Shown here: in pieces, positions 1-7,931 of the stretch
How positions within the stretch are numbered: the stretch's first letter is position 1
Layout: every line of letters begins with the position of its first letter
Assembly (NCBI GenBank): GCA_963771715.1
Contig: CAVYUQ010000010.1
Coordinates: 62,001-126,000 of the forward strand
DNA length: 64,000 nt
Origin: JACVRW01 sp963771715
GTDB lineage: Bacteria; Actinomycetota; Thermoleophilia; Solirubrobacterales; Thermoleophilaceae
Direction of reading: 5' to 3'
Program-made: the position numbers and the translations under genes
The notes under the pieces: model-generated
Databases searched by the model: none
What the model saw: only the letters and a program-made list of their open reading frames with translations
Told to the model about the DNA's origin: nothing

Positions 1-495
1 GGCCAGCGGCCCGAGCAGGCGCTTCCAAGAGCTGGCGCGCTCAGCGGCGGGAGCGGGCAGCCCGGCGCTCGCCACGTTCACGAACGGCCGCTCCCGGTTG
101 AGCCAGCCCAGCTCGAGCTCGCGGAGCCGGGTGCCGCGCGCGGCCAGCTCGCAGGCGGGGGAGAGCTCCTGTGGCAGCTCCATCCGTCGGGCGAAGTCGT
201 TCGCAGTGCCGGCCGGGACCACGGCCACCGGGATGCCTGCCGCCCCGGCCGCCGCCGCCACGGGCGCGATGCTGCCGTCGCCGCCGGCCACGACCACGCG
301 GTCGACGCCCGACACGACCGCCTCCTCGATCTCCTCGATGTCGAAGCGCCTCACGCTGACGCCGAAGGAGCACAGGCAGTCGGCGCAGCGCTCGGGATCG
401 CTCGATCCCGAACGCTCATTTGCCACCAGCGCCACCGTCTCGGCTGCGCGGGCGGGCTGCTCCTGCGTCTTCCCTGACGCCCCCGCTCGTGCCAT
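1..495 (-). CDS. Diacylglycerol kinase-family lipid kinase, N-terminal part
   Basis: The gene is cut by the left edge, so only the first 165 residues are visible. They match the catalytic domain of the DGK/YegS/BmrU lipid kinase family: an opening strand ALVANERSG (residues 22-30), the nucleotide-binding motif GGDGS (71-75) and GTANDFAR (96-103). Such enzymes phosphorylate lipid alcohols such as diacylglycerol with ATP at the membrane. The ATG at 495 is chosen because the conserved first strand begins about 20 residues later. The start faces the dehydrogenase start at 509 across only 13 bases. The exact substrate cannot be told from the fragment. Confidence 0.85.
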   Translation of the reverse strand, partial: MARAGASGKTQEQPARAAETVALVANERSGSSDPERCADCLCSFGVSVRRFDIEEIEEAVVSGVDRVVVAGGDGSIAPVAAAAGAAGIPVAVVPAGTANDFARRMELPQELSPACELAARGTRLRELELGWLNRERPFVNVASAGLPAPAAERASSWKRLLGPLA

Positions 496-508
496 GCTCC
501 TCGCCCCA

Positions 509-1468
509 ATGGGTGCCCAGGCACGCGTGTTCGTAACCCGCCGGCTTCCCGGCGATGCGCTCGAGCGCCTCCAGGCCGAGCACGAAGTGGAGGTCTGGCC
601 CGAGCGCGTGCCGCCTCCGCGCGCCGAGCTGCTCGCCCGCGCGCCGCGGCTTGAGGGGCTCCTGTCGCTGCTCACCGACGCCGTGGACGCCGAGCTGATG
701 GACGCCGCCCCGAACCTGCGCGCGATCTCCAACTACGCCGTCGGCGTGGACAACGTGGACGTGGAGGCGGCCACAGCGCGCGGCATCCCGGTCGGCAACA
801 CGCCCGGGGTTCTCACGGAGTCCACCGCCGACATCGCGCTCGCGCTGATGCTCGGCATCGCACGCCGGCTCGCCGAGGGCGAGACGTTCGTCCGCGCCGG
901 CCGCTGGGCCACGTGGGAGCCGGGGCTGATGCTCGGTCGCGACCTGCACGAGGCGACCGTGGGCATCGTCGGCTTCGGCCGGATCGGTCGGGCGGTCGGG
1001 CGCCGGCTGGAGGGATTCGGCTGCGAGCTGCTCACCACGAGCCGCAGCGGCGGGGTGGGGCTCGACGAGCTGCTCGAGCGCTCCGACTTCGTGACCCTGC
1101 ACTGCCCGCTCACGCCCGAGACGCGCGGCCTGATCGACGACGAGGCGCTGGCGCGGATGAAGCCGACCGCCTACCTGGTGAATACCGCGCGCGGGCCCGT
1201 GGTGGACACCGATGCGCTGGCCCGCGCCCTCCATGCCGGCGAGATCGCCGGCGCGGCGCTCGACGTGACCGATCCGGAGCCGCTCCCGGGCGACCATCCG
1301 CTGCTCGACGCGCCCAACCTTCTGGTGGTGCCGCACGTGGGCTCGGCCACGCATGCCACGCGCGGGCGCATGGCCGACATAGCGGTCGACAACCTGCTCT
1401 CAGGGCTTGCGGGGAAGCCGATGCCGCATTCGGTCAACGAGGACCTGCTCACTCCCCAAGCACCTTGA
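509..1468 (+). CDS. D-isomer-specific 2-hydroxyacid dehydrogenase (glyoxylate/hydroxypyruvate reductase-like)
   Basis: A 319-residue cytosolic NAD(P)H oxidoreductase of the D-2-hydroxyacid dehydrogenase family. The Rossmann motif GIVGFGRIG lies at residues 152-160. The catalytic triad is visible as Arg228 in NTARG, Glu257 in DPEP and His276 in PHVGSA. There is no C-terminal ACT domain, so a biosynthetic SerA is unlikely and glyoxylate or hydroxypyruvate reduction is the better guess. The frame stays open upstream to position 98, but the ATG at 509 puts the first strand (ARVFVTRRL) at the N-terminus, as in the family. The end overlaps the convergent yjbQ-like gene by 20 bases. Confidence 0.88.
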   Translation: MGAQARVFVTRRLPGDALERLQAEHEVEVWPERVPPPRAELLARAPRLEGLLSLLTDAVDAELMDAAPNLRAISNYAVGVDNVDVEAATARGIPVGNTPGVLTESTADIALALMLGIARRLAEGETFVRAGRWATWEPGLMLGRDLHEATVGIVGFGRIGRAVGRRLEGFGCELLTTSRSGGVGLDELLERSDFVTLHCPLTPETRGLIDDEALARMKPTAYLVNTARGPVVDTDALARALHAGEIAGAALDVTDPEPLPGDHPLLDAPNLLVVPHVGSATHATRGRMADIAVDNLLSGLAGKPMPHSVNEDLLTPQAP

Positions 1469-1910
1469 TGATCATCCGCTTCGGCCGGCCGCCGTCGAAC
1501 TCGCAGTAGAAGACCTGCTGCCAGGGGCCGAGGTCGAGGCGCCCGTCGGTCACCGGCACGATCACCTGATGGTGGACCAGCAGGTTCTTCAGGTGCGCGT
1601 CGCCGTTGTCTTCCCCGCCGCGGTGATGGCGGTAGTCGCCCGGGTCCGGCAAGAGCTGGCGGGCGACGTCGTTCGCGGGCGGCTTCCAGCTCGGCGGCGC
1701 GAGCTTGTCGAGCCACTCCATCGCGTCCTCGTGGAGCCCCGGCTCGTCGTCGTTGATCCAGACGGCGGCCGTGATGTGCATGGCTCCGACGAGCACGAGC
1801 CCCTCCGCGATGCCCGCCTCGTCGACGGCGGCCTGAACGTCGTCGGTGATGCGGATGAACTGCCGGCGCTGCTGCGTGTTGAACGTCCGGTGGATGGTGT
1901 GAGACTTCAT
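1449..1910 (-). CDS. YjbQ-family (UPF0047) protein
   Basis: A 153-residue protein of the YjbQ/UPF0047 family, a compact trimeric fold. Members have been reported to show weak thiamine phosphate synthase activity, but the cellular role is unsettled. Family hallmarks seen here are the segment LVLVGAMHITAAVWIND, the His/Asp-rich GEDNGDAHLK, and the C-terminal GPWQQVFYCEFDG. The length is typical. The start ATG (1910) lies five bases from the divergent SDR start at 1916, so the two genes cannot both have an upstream ribosome site outside the other's coding sequence. Confidence 0.88.
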   Translation of the reverse strand: MKSHTIHRTFNTQQRRQFIRITDDVQAAVDEAGIAEGLVLVGAMHITAAVWINDDEPGLHEDAMEWLDKLAPPSWKPPANDVARQLLPDPGDYRHHRGGEDNGDAHLKNLLVHHQVIVPVTDGRLDLGPWQQVFYCEFDGGRPKRMIIKVLGE

Positions 1911-1915
1911 GACAT

Positions 1916-2653
1916 ATGGACCTCGGTCTCGAAGGCAGGGTCTGCGTTGTCACGGGCGGCACGCGCGGCATCGGCGCCGCCACGGCACGCATGCTCTCGC
2001 AGGAGGGCGCGCGGGTGCTCACCGTGGCGCGGCGCGGCGCCGACGTGGAGCTCGACGTGACGGCGCCCGACGCCGGCGAGCGTCTGCTCGGCGCCTGCCC
2101 GGAGCCGCCGTGGGCGCTCGTGAACAACGCGGGCACGAGCCAGGCGCGTGCGCTCGAGGACCTCACCGACGCCGACTGGCAGGAGCAGTGGGAGCTGCAC
2201 GTGATGGCTCCGATGAGGCTGATGCGCGCGCTGGCCCCCGCGATGGCGGCGGCGGGCGGGGGACGGATCGTGAATGTGAGCTCGTCGTCGGGCAGGCGCC
2301 CGTCGGGCCGGCTCGACGCCGCCTATTCGGTCACCAAGGCGGCGGAGCTGTCGCTGAGCCGCGTGTTCGCGGACGCGTTCGCGCGGCAGGGCGTGCTGGT
2401 GAACGCCGTGACCCCTGGCGCGGTCGAGGGCGAGCTCTGGATGGGGGAGGGCGGTTTGGCGGACCAGATCGCCGCGCGCACCGGCTCCACCCGGGAGGAC
2501 GTGCTCGCCGCCACCCGCTCGAGCCCGCCGCTGGGTCGCATGGGCAGCGCCGAGGAGGTGGCCGCGGTGATCGCCTTCCTCTGCTCGGAGCGCGCCTCGA
2601 ACGTCACCGGCGCCGCCTGGGCGGTGGACGGCGGGAGCGTGCCGGTGATCTAG
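1916..2653 (+). CDS. Short-chain dehydrogenase/reductase (FabG-like)
   Basis: A 245-residue classical SDR. The cofactor motif TGGTRGIG is at residues 13-20, NNAG at 70-73, active-site Ser around 122-125, and the YxxxK pair at Tyr137 and Lys141. The C-terminal GAAWAVDGGS matches the FabG-type end that closes the substrate pocket. It probably reduces a carbonyl or oxidises an alcohol with NAD(P). The substrate is unknown and no pathway neighbours help. It ends four bases inside the convergent SipW-substrate gene. No Shine-Dalgarno sequence is possible outside the divergent neighbour, which suggests a leaderless start. Confidence 0.9.
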   Translation: MDLGLEGRVCVVTGGTRGIGAATARMLSQEGARVLTVARRGADVELDVTAPDAGERLLGACPEPPWALVNNAGTSQARALEDLTDADWQEQWELHVMAPMRLMRALAPAMAAAGGGRIVNVSSSSGRRPSGRLDAAYSVTKAAELSLSRVFADAFARQGVLVNAVTPGAVEGELWMGEGGLADQIAARTGSTREDVLAATRSSPPLGRMGSAEEVAAVIAFLCSERASNVTGAAWAVDGGSVPVI

Positions 2654-3609
2654 AAGTCGAAGTCGAGCGGGGCGGGCTCGCCGAAGTTGCCGGTGGTCAT
2701 TGCGTTCCCGGCGCGGTCGGTGGCCGTGGCGGACGGGTTCCAGGACATGTTGGCCGCGGCAGCCACGGTCGTCTGAACACCGACCACGGGGGCCCCGAGG
2801 GTGATGTTGATCGCGGTGCCGGCCTGCGTCATTGTCGAGCCGTTGAAGTTGAGCGTCGTGGTGGTGAAGTCGTTGCGTCCCAGGTTGATCGTGCCGAACG
2901 GGATCTGCGTCAGTCCGGTCGAGTCCCAGACCTGGAGGCGGTCGCCGCCGCCCTGGTTGACGATATGAACCTGAACCGTCGTGGCCGCGCCCGTCCAGTT
3001 CGCGAGCAGCGAGTAGGTGTCGAGCGTGTCGGTCGTCGTGAGCGTGAGCACGTCGCCGACCTCGGGCCGGCCTGCGATGCCGCCGCTCGCCGAGATGTTC
3101 GAGGCTGCGGGCGCGGTGCTGTCGACCATCACGGAGCCGTTGGCCTGCGTCACGTTCGCCGCCACGTCGGTAGCGGTAACCGTGAACGGCTGCGGGCCGT
3201 TGGCCAGCGCTCCGGCGGTCAGGACGGCGCTGCGGTAGTTGTAGCTCACTCCACCGGCCGTATAGGAGCCCGCCACGAGCGGGACCGCCACCTGTCCGGC
3301 GGTCACGTTGGAGGCGTCAGCGTTCACGGTTGCGGTGCCGCTCGGGGGCGCGCCGACGTCGGTCACCTGGGCGTAGATCCGGTAGGTGGCACCGGTCTTG
3401 ATGAAGCCGGTCGCGCCGCCGCTGTCCTTGCCGATGGCGATCGGCGAGACCGTCGGCCCGCGGAAGTCCGGCATCGCGGTGATCACGTTCAGACCCTCGT
3501 TGGTCTCCCCGGTGAAGGCGGCCTGCGTTCCGCCGACGGTCGTCGACGCCATGGCGAGCGCCGCCACAGAGGCAAGCGCGGCCAACTTGGCCTTACGCCA
3601 GCTCGTCAC
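2650..3609 (-). CDS. Predicted SipW-dependent secreted surface protein
   Basis: A 319-residue secreted protein whose N-terminus (basic start, hydrophobic segment ending near TQAAFTGETNEG) looks like the SipW-type signal used by TasA/CalY-like proteins: cleavage is expected before a short polar stretch and a strand-rich mature part. The body is Ala/Thr/Gly/Val-rich with Ig-like beta features (VMVDSTAPAA, TDRAGNAMT) and ends in the acidic, aromatic DFDF. It is the last gene of the sipW operon and its start lies 17 bases inside sipW. No enzyme motif is seen. A structural matrix or fibre role is inferred from context. Confidence 0.65.
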   Translation of the reverse strand: MTSWRKAKLAALASVAALAMASTTVGGTQAAFTGETNEGLNVITAMPDFRGPTVSPIAIGKDSGGATGFIKTGATYRIYAQVTDVGAPPSGTATVNADASNVTAGQVAVPLVAGSYTAGGVSYNYRSAVLTAGALANGPQPFTVTATDVAANVTQANGSVMVDSTAPAASNISASGGIAGRPEVGDVLTLTTTDTLDTYSLLANWTGAATTVQVHIVNQGGGDRLQVWDSTGLTQIPFGTINLGRNDFTTTTLNFNGSTMTQAGTAINITLGAPVVGVQTTVAAAANMSWNPSATATDRAGNAMTTGNFGEPAPLDFDF

Positions 3610-4177
3610 GGTCGCCCTCCTCGGGGCGCCAGATCGCCGTCAGCTCGAGTACCAGCAGGAGCGCGAGCGCGCCGCCGAGCAGCAGCACGAACACGCCCTT
3701 CGATCGCGCGTACGAAAGCACCCAGCCGAGCTTCGGGATCCTGTACATCACGCGGCCGATCTCGCCGCTCGCGGGCACGCGCCAGTGCTCGGAGACGTTG
3801 TTGGCGTCGCCGCGCGTGCGGAACACGACGGCATCGCCCTGCACGCGCATGGCGCGCACGCGGTGCGTGATGAGGCGATCGGCGTTGTCGGGGTCCCGGA
3901 AGGTCACGATGTCCCCGGGGCGCGCGTTCAGCGGCGCGATGCTCCGCACCACGGAAACGTCGCCGGTGTGAAGCGCCGGCTCCATGCTGCCCGACAGCAC
4001 CACCAGCGGGCGGGCGTGGAACGCAAGCGGCACGGCCAGGGCCAGTGCCACTCCGACGGCAAAGCCCGCCACCGTGAAGCCGAGGAAGCGCAGCAGTCCG
4101 CGCAGGACTCGCAGCGCGGGGATCACGGGCGCGATCAGCCGCACGCGGCGGCTGCGCGGGGTGGTGAGCGCGGTCAT
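3593..4177 (-). CDS. sipW: Signal peptidase I, SipW (ER/archaeal) type
   Basis: A 194-residue membrane peptidase. It has an N-terminal membrane segment (about residues 33-53), the catalytic serine in SGSMEP (Ser64) and the second catalytic residue as His105 in LITHRV in place of the bacterial lysine, which marks the SipW/ER subclass. A second membrane segment lies near the C-terminus (about 171-184). SipW-type peptidases mature TasA-like fibre proteins in Bacillus. Here the gene sits between an unknown secreted protein (ATGA overlap at 4174-4177) and a predicted substrate, so dedicated processing of this operon's products is likely. Confidence 0.88.
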   Translation of the reverse strand: MTALTTPRSRRVRLIAPVIPALRVLRGLLRFLGFTVAGFAVGVALALAVPLAFHARPLVVLSGSMEPALHTGDVSVVRSIAPLNARPGDIVTFRDPDNADRLITHRVRAMRVQGDAVVFRTRGDANNVSEHWRVPASGEIGRVMYRIPKLGWVLSYARSKGVFVLLLGGALALLLVLELTAIWRPEEGDRDELA

Positions 4178-4692
4178 CGCCGCGGGGCCTTCACGAGGTC
4201 GGCGTCGAGCTGAAGCTTCACCGAGACGCGGCGGCCCACGGTGTCCTCAGTGCCGGCCGGGATCCAGGCACGCACGTGGACGCTCCGCTCGCCGGCGCGC
4301 TCGAGCCTCACCGGGCGCGTCCAGCGGCGCAGGTCCGCCAGCGTGCCGGACGCGAGCATCCGACCGCCCGCTCGCAGCTCGACGCGCACGGCACGGTCGA
4401 GGTCATGGGTGGCAATCCGCGCGCGCATGCGCACGTCGACCGGACCGCGAGTGACGTTCCTCACCGGGAGCGTTGCCCGCGCCGGCTTGCCGCCGGGCGT
4501 GAGCTTGCCGACCTCGAGGAATGAGTCCGCACTCGGCACATGGACCTCACCAGGTGCCATGGCGGTGAAGCGGACGCCCGCCCCCAGCAGTTCGCTGGAG
4601 GCGGGCACCCGGAACGCGAGCACCAGCAGCGCCGCAAGCGCCAGGCCGGATGCGATGCCGGCGGTGCGGATGGGTGTGATCGTCAGGGTCAT
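4174..4692 (-). CDS. Unknown secreted protein of the SipW operon
   Basis: A 172-residue protein with an N-terminal hydrophobic segment (about residues 10-30), then a beta-rich basic domain containing TLPVRNVTRGPVDVRMR and a tail rich in Lys and Arg. I recognise no family. The stretch VRNVTRGPVDV resembles the Ig-like strand pattern found in camelysin/TasA-type proteins, but this is weak. It lies between the TasA-like gene (33-base gap) and sipW (four-base overlap), so it is probably co-expressed and may be a minor fibre subunit, an anchor or a chaperone. No catalytic motif is visible. Confidence 0.6.
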   Translation of the reverse strand: MTLTITPIRTAGIASGLALAALLVLAFRVPASSELLGAGVRFTAMAPGEVHVPSADSFLEVGKLTPGGKPARATLPVRNVTRGPVDVRMRARIATHDLDRAVRVELRAGGRMLASGTLADLRRWTRPVRLERAGERSVHVRAWIPAGTEDTVGRRVSVKLQLDADLVKAPRR

Positions 4693-4725
4693 GGTTGGGA
4701 CCGAGACGGTCAGCCCACCCTCGCG

Positions 4726-5295
4726 TTACTGGTTGCGAGCCTCCCAGCGCAGGCTGTGCGCGCCGGTGGTGAGACCCTGAGCAGCCGAGTCGTCGTCGAT
4801 CGAGACCGTCACGCGGTAGACCAGCGTCTCGTTGAGATCCCAGTCACCATCCACGCCCGGGGTGGCCGCGTAGCCGCCCGCGTACGTGGTCGCGAGTCCG
4901 GGCAGGTCGCCGTCATACAGCGTCCCGGCCGAGCTGAAGCCGGTGCACGACGGGAAGCTCGGGCTGGCCTGCGTGCCGTACTCGACCTTGATATTCGCGT
5001 AGGTGCCGAGCGAGCCGAGTGCGCCGGGCACGCGGTAGAGGTGAACGTCCGACGGCAGCGAGCCCGTGTACTTGACCTCGATGCAGTTCTCCTTCGGGTC
5101 GCTGGGCTTCGCCGCGGCGATGCTGTAGAGCGCTCCAGCGGCGTCGTTGTCCTCGATGGACACGGTGCCCGCGGTGATCGTGTTGTTGGGGTTGTCCGTC
5201 TGACTCGAGAAGGCCGAGAACGCACCGGCGGTGGCCACTGCGCCAACCACACCAACAAGAACAAGTGAACGCAGAATCTTCCTCGTCTTAGTCAT
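4726..5295 (-). CDS. TasA/CalY-like SipW-dependent secreted protein
   Basis: A 189-residue exported protein. The N-terminus MTKTRKILRSLVL followed by a hydrophobic run and AGAFSAFSSQTDNP fits the SipW-cleaved signal type, and NTITAGTVSI matches the first strand of camelysin/TasA-like domains. The rest is acidic and strand-rich. The ATG at 5295 is favoured over the longer in-frame start at 5406 because it follows a strong ribosome site (GGAAGGAG, about eight bases upstream) and places the signal peptide at the N-terminus. As first gene of the sipW operon it is probably the major surface or fibre subunit. Its leader holds a stem-loop described separately. Confidence 0.72.
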   Translation of the reverse strand: MTKTRKILRSLVLVGVVGAVATAGAFSAFSSQTDNPNNTITAGTVSIEDNDAAGALYSIAAAKPSDPKENCIEVKYTGSLPSDVHLYRVPGALGSLGTYANIKVEYGTQASPSFPSCTGFSSAGTLYDGDLPGLATTYAGGYAATPGVDGDWDLNETLVYRVTVSIDDDSAAQGLTTGAHSLRWEARNQ

Positions 5296-5338
5296 ATTCC
5301 CCTCTCCTTCCGTTTGCCTGGATGTAATGAGTCTTCGG

Positions 5339-5367
5339 GCGGCGCCGTAGGGGAAAGACGGCGCCGC
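5339..5367 (-). promoter_or_regulatory. Leader stem-loop of the TasA-like gene
   Basis: A perfect 10-bp inverted repeat (arms 5339-5348 and 5358-5367, GCGGCGCCGT/ACGGCGCCGC) encloses a nine-base loop. On the mRNA the loop reads CUUUCCCCU. Seven loop bases (UUCCCCU) are exactly complementary to AGGGGAA at 5297-5303, directly between the ribosome site and the start codon, and five or six can instead pair with GGGGGA at 5390-5395 upstream. This suggests mutually exclusive pairings, but no known riboswitch consensus was recognised. Confidence 0.55.
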
Positions 5368-5451
5368 TGAGGTCTTGTCGGTAGGCGGGTCCCCCAAATG
5401 AGGCACCTGGACGGATGTTTGACCTCCGCGGCGGTCCCTATCGTGGCCCTT

Positions 5452-6136
5452 GTGTCCACGCTCCCGTACCGGATCAGGCGCTCGGATCGCGCTCTACAAG
5501 CGCGAATCCTGGTCGATGCGGACGGCGTCCAGGTCGTCGTGCCGCGCCGTTTCCCCCTCCGAAACGTTGAGCCATTCGTCCAGGAGAAACGTCCATGGAT
5601 AGAGCGGACGCTGCGCCGAATGAGGGAGTCGGAGAGCGAGTTCCCGCCCCCGCAAGTCCAGGCTGGCGGCGAGATTCCGTACCTCGACGAGCGGCTTCTG
5701 CTGAACGTTAGGACGGAGGCGGGTCGGCGCCGCGCACACATAGTCAGGCGCGGAGCGGAATTACGAGTGGTGCTTCCGCCCGATCTCGAGCCAGGGACGC
5801 GCGCTCGAAGCCTGGTACCGGCGCCAGGCCCGGAGCGAGGTGGCCGCCCGCCTCGACGCCGCGGTCGCGCGCGCCGGCCGCAGCTACAGCTCACTTCAGA
5901 TCCGCGGGCAGCGCACGCGCTGGGCGAGTTGCTCCACGAGCGGGGCGATGAGCTTCAACTGGCGCCTGCTGCTGGCGCCCGCCGAGATCCTCGACTACGT
6001 GGTCGAGCACGAGGTTGCGCACCTGGACGTGGCGGACCACTCGGCGCGCTTCTGGCGCCTGCTGGCCTCACGCTCGCCGCGCTGGCGCGAGCACGAGGCG
6101 TGGCTGCGCCGGCACGGGCACGCGCTGCGGCTCTAG
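5452..6136 (+). pseudogene. YgjP/DUF45-like zinc metallopeptidase, split by a one-base insertion
   Basis: The N-terminal part (from GTG 5452) reads LPYRIRRSDRALQARI and continues to ELRVVLPPD. One extra base at about 5795 then shifts the frame, and the remainder reads ALEAWYRRQARSEVAARL and on to HEVAH (6007-6021) and HSARFW, the YgjP/SprT-like metal site with its third ligand. Joined, the two halves give one normal-length YgjP-family protein of about 228 residues. Because the catalytic half is well preserved and many neighbours show similar single-base shifts, a sequencing error is more likely than decay. The ATG at 5398 is a less likely start because the homologous part begins near the GTG. 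Confidence 0.75.
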
Positions 6137-6184
6137 CGTCGGCGCCGGACCGAGCGTGTACGGCAGCGGTGAAGGGGTGGTGCC

Positions 6185-6221
6185 ATCGGAGTTAACCGCG
6201 ATATGCGCGGCAAACTCCGAT
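6185..6221. terminator. Long hairpin between convergent genes
   Basis: A nested perfect hairpin: outer arms ATCGGAGTT (6185-6193) and AACTCCGAT (6213-6221), inner arms CCGCG (6196-6200) and CGCGG (6206-6210), loop ATATG. It sits in the 113-base gap between the convergent metallopeptidase and ABC permease genes, so a bidirectional terminator is likely. No strong T-run follows on either strand. Confidence 0.6.
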
Positions 6222-6249
6222 CGGAGGTCCCTCTTTCAATGCCCGCTGT

Positions 6250-6978
6250 TCACTCCCACCTGAAGAACCGCACCGCCAGGAAGAGCGCCCCGGCGGCCCA
6301 GGCCGCCACCACGACGGCGGCGGTGCCCACGTCGGCGGAGCCCCCGACAATCGCCTGCGACAGCCCGTCGATCAGGTGCTTCAGCGGTAGCGCCTCGGCC
6401 ACCGCCTTCAGCGCGTCCGGGAGGTCGTCGGCCGAGTAGAAGACGCCGGAAATGAAGATCACCGGCAGGAAGACCGCGTTCGTGTAGGCCGGCGCCGCCT
6501 CCTCGTTCGGGATCAGGTGCGAGAACGCCACGCCGAGCGCCGCGAAGCAGATCACGCCCAGCAGCGTGAAGGCCGCCAGCAGCAGCGGGTCCTGCGGCCA
6601 GGCCACGCCATAGAGGAGGTTGCCGATCGTGACCACGAGGGTGACCTGGAGGATCGCGTTGAGCGTGGCCGAGCCGATGAAGCCGGCCAGGTAGGCGCCC
6701 GCCGGAATCGGCGTGCCGCGGATCCGCTTCAGCACGCCCTCGTCGCGCAGGTAGGTGAGGTTGTAGGCAAGCGCCGTGAACGTGGTGGCCAGGACGCCCA
6801 TGCCGGCCACGCCGGGGATCAGCACGTCGAGCTCGCTGTCGTCGCTCGCGAAGGCCGTTGCGATCAGCACCAGCAGCAGCAGCGGCAGCAGGAAGTTGAA
6901 GAAGGCCGCGCTCGGGTTGCGCCAGAACAGCTTGCGCTCGAAGCGGAACTGCTGCCAGGCGAGGCCGACGGGGCTCAC
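6250..6978 (-). CDS. ABC-2 type exporter permease
   Basis: A 242-residue integral membrane protein with six predicted hydrophobic segments, an N-terminal amphipathic part (WQQFRFERKLFWRNPSA) and ABC2-type features such as the central IRGTPIPAGAYLAGF region between membrane helices. It is the membrane half of a drug- or lipid-type exporter. It starts at a GTG that overlaps the stop of the ATPase gene by four bases (6975-6978), indicating coupled translation and a 1:1 complex. The transported substrate cannot be told. Confidence 0.87.
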   Translation of the reverse strand: MSPVGLAWQQFRFERKLFWRNPSAAFFNFLLPLLLLVLIATAFASDDSELDVLIPGVAGMGVLATTFTALAYNLTYLRDEGVLKRIRGTPIPAGAYLAGFIGSATLNAILQVTLVVTIGNLLYGVAWPQDPLLLAAFTLLGVICFAALGVAFSHLIPNEEAAPAYTNAVFLPVIFISGVFYSADDLPDALKAVAEALPLKHLIDGLSQAIVGGSADVGTAAVVVAAWAAGALFLAVRFFRWE

Positions 6979-7832
6979 GTGGAGTCCGCCTCGGCGGTGA
7001 GCTGGAGGTAGACCTCCTCGAGCGTGGGGCGCGTGACCTCCAGGCCCTCGAGCCGCTCGCCGCGGGCGATCGCGTCGCGGGTGAGGCGGTGGAGCAGCTC
7101 GGTGGGGTCGTCCGTCTGGTGCTCCACGCGGCTGCCGCCCGAGAGGTACGAGACGCGGTAGCCGGAGCTGCCAGGGCCGAGCTGGTCCGGCGGGCCCTCG
7201 GCCACGATGCGCCCCTCCTTGACGATCGCCACGCGGTCGGCCAGCTCCTGCGCCTCGTCGAGGTAGTGCGTCGTGAGCAGCACGGTCTTGCCGAGCTCCT
7301 TGAGCGCCCTCACCACGCCCCAGGCCGTGCGCCGCGCGGCGGGGTCGAAGCCGGTCGTGGGCTCGTCGAGGAACACCAGCTCGGGGTCGCCCACCAGGGC
7401 GAGCGCCAGGTCCAGCCGCCGCCGCTGGCCGCCCGACAGGTCCTTGGTGCGGGCATCCGCCTTCTCGCCGAGCCCCACCAGCGCGATCGTCTCGTCCGCG
7501 TCTCGCGGCCGGTCGTACGCCTTGGCGAAGTGGTTCACCGCCTCCCGCACCGTCACGCGCGGGTAAAAGCCGCAGCTCTGGAGCACGATCCCCACGCGCT
7601 GCTGAAGATCGCGGTCGCGCGTTGCCGGGTCGTGCCCGAGCACGCGCACCTCGCCGGCCGAGCGGCGGCGGTAGCCCTCCAGGATCTCGACGGTGGTGGT
7701 CTTGCCGGCCCCGTTCGGGCCCAATAGCCCGAAGATCTCGCCGCGCCCCACCTCGAACGAAAGCCCGCGTACGGCCTCGACAGGCCCGTACGCCTTGCGC
7801 AGGTCGTTCACCTCTATGGCGGGCGATGCCAC
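6975..7832 (-). CDS. ABC transporter ATP-binding protein (DrrA/NodI-like)
   Basis: An ATPase subunit with Walker A GPNGAGKTT, signature LSGGQRRRL, Walker B LVFLDEPTTGFDP and the switch histidine in LLTTHYLDEA. It energises the adjacent ABC-2 permease. I prefer the GTG at 7832, which begins VASPAIEVNDLRKAYG directly at the domain; a longer ATG start at 7883 would lie inside an inverted repeat (7879-7892) and adds 17 poorly conserved residues. The C-terminal part (LEGLEVTRPTLEEVYLQLT) matches drug exporter ATPases. Confidence 0.88.
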   Translation of the reverse strand: MASPAIEVNDLRKAYGPVEAVRGLSFEVGRGEIFGLLGPNGAGKTTTVEILEGYRRRSAGEVRVLGHDPATRDRDLQQRVGIVLQSCGFYPRVTVREAVNHFAKAYDRPRDADETIALVGLGEKADARTKDLSGGQRRRLDLALALVGDPELVFLDEPTTGFDPAARRTAWGVVRALKELGKTVLLTTHYLDEAQELADRVAIVKEGRIVAEGPPDQLGPGSSGYRVSYLSGGSRVEHQTDDPTELLHRLTRDAIARGERLEGLEVTRPTLEEVYLQLTAEADST

Positions 7833-7878
7833 GCGGGCGAGGTTATCCGGCGCGCCCGCAAATCTTTTTTCGATCACC

Positions 7879-7892
7879 CGCAAGTTCTTGCG
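7879..7892. promoter_or_regulatory. Short inverted repeat upstream of ABC exporter operon
   Basis: Arms CGCAAG and CTTGCG separated by two bases lie about 50 bases upstream of the preferred ATPase start, next to an A/T-rich patch (7860-7871) that is unusual in this GC-rich region. It could be an operator or promoter element of the exporter operon. No regulator gene is adjacent, so the role is a guess. Confidence 0.3.
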
Positions 7893-7931
7893 AATGCCCG
7901 CGTTTCAGGGGGTGAGTTTCCGCAGGGGTAC

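Noticed and set aside
41..373. A minus-strand Arg/Gly-rich frame at the left edge
   Set aside because: Another frame of the same strand gives the conserved lipid kinase motifs GGDGS and GTANDFAR and stays open to position 1.
5296..5400. Known c-di-GMP or c-di-AMP riboswitch in the TasA-like leader
   Set aside because: The conserved cores of these riboswitch classes could not be found in the leader, so only an unnamed stem-loop is reported.
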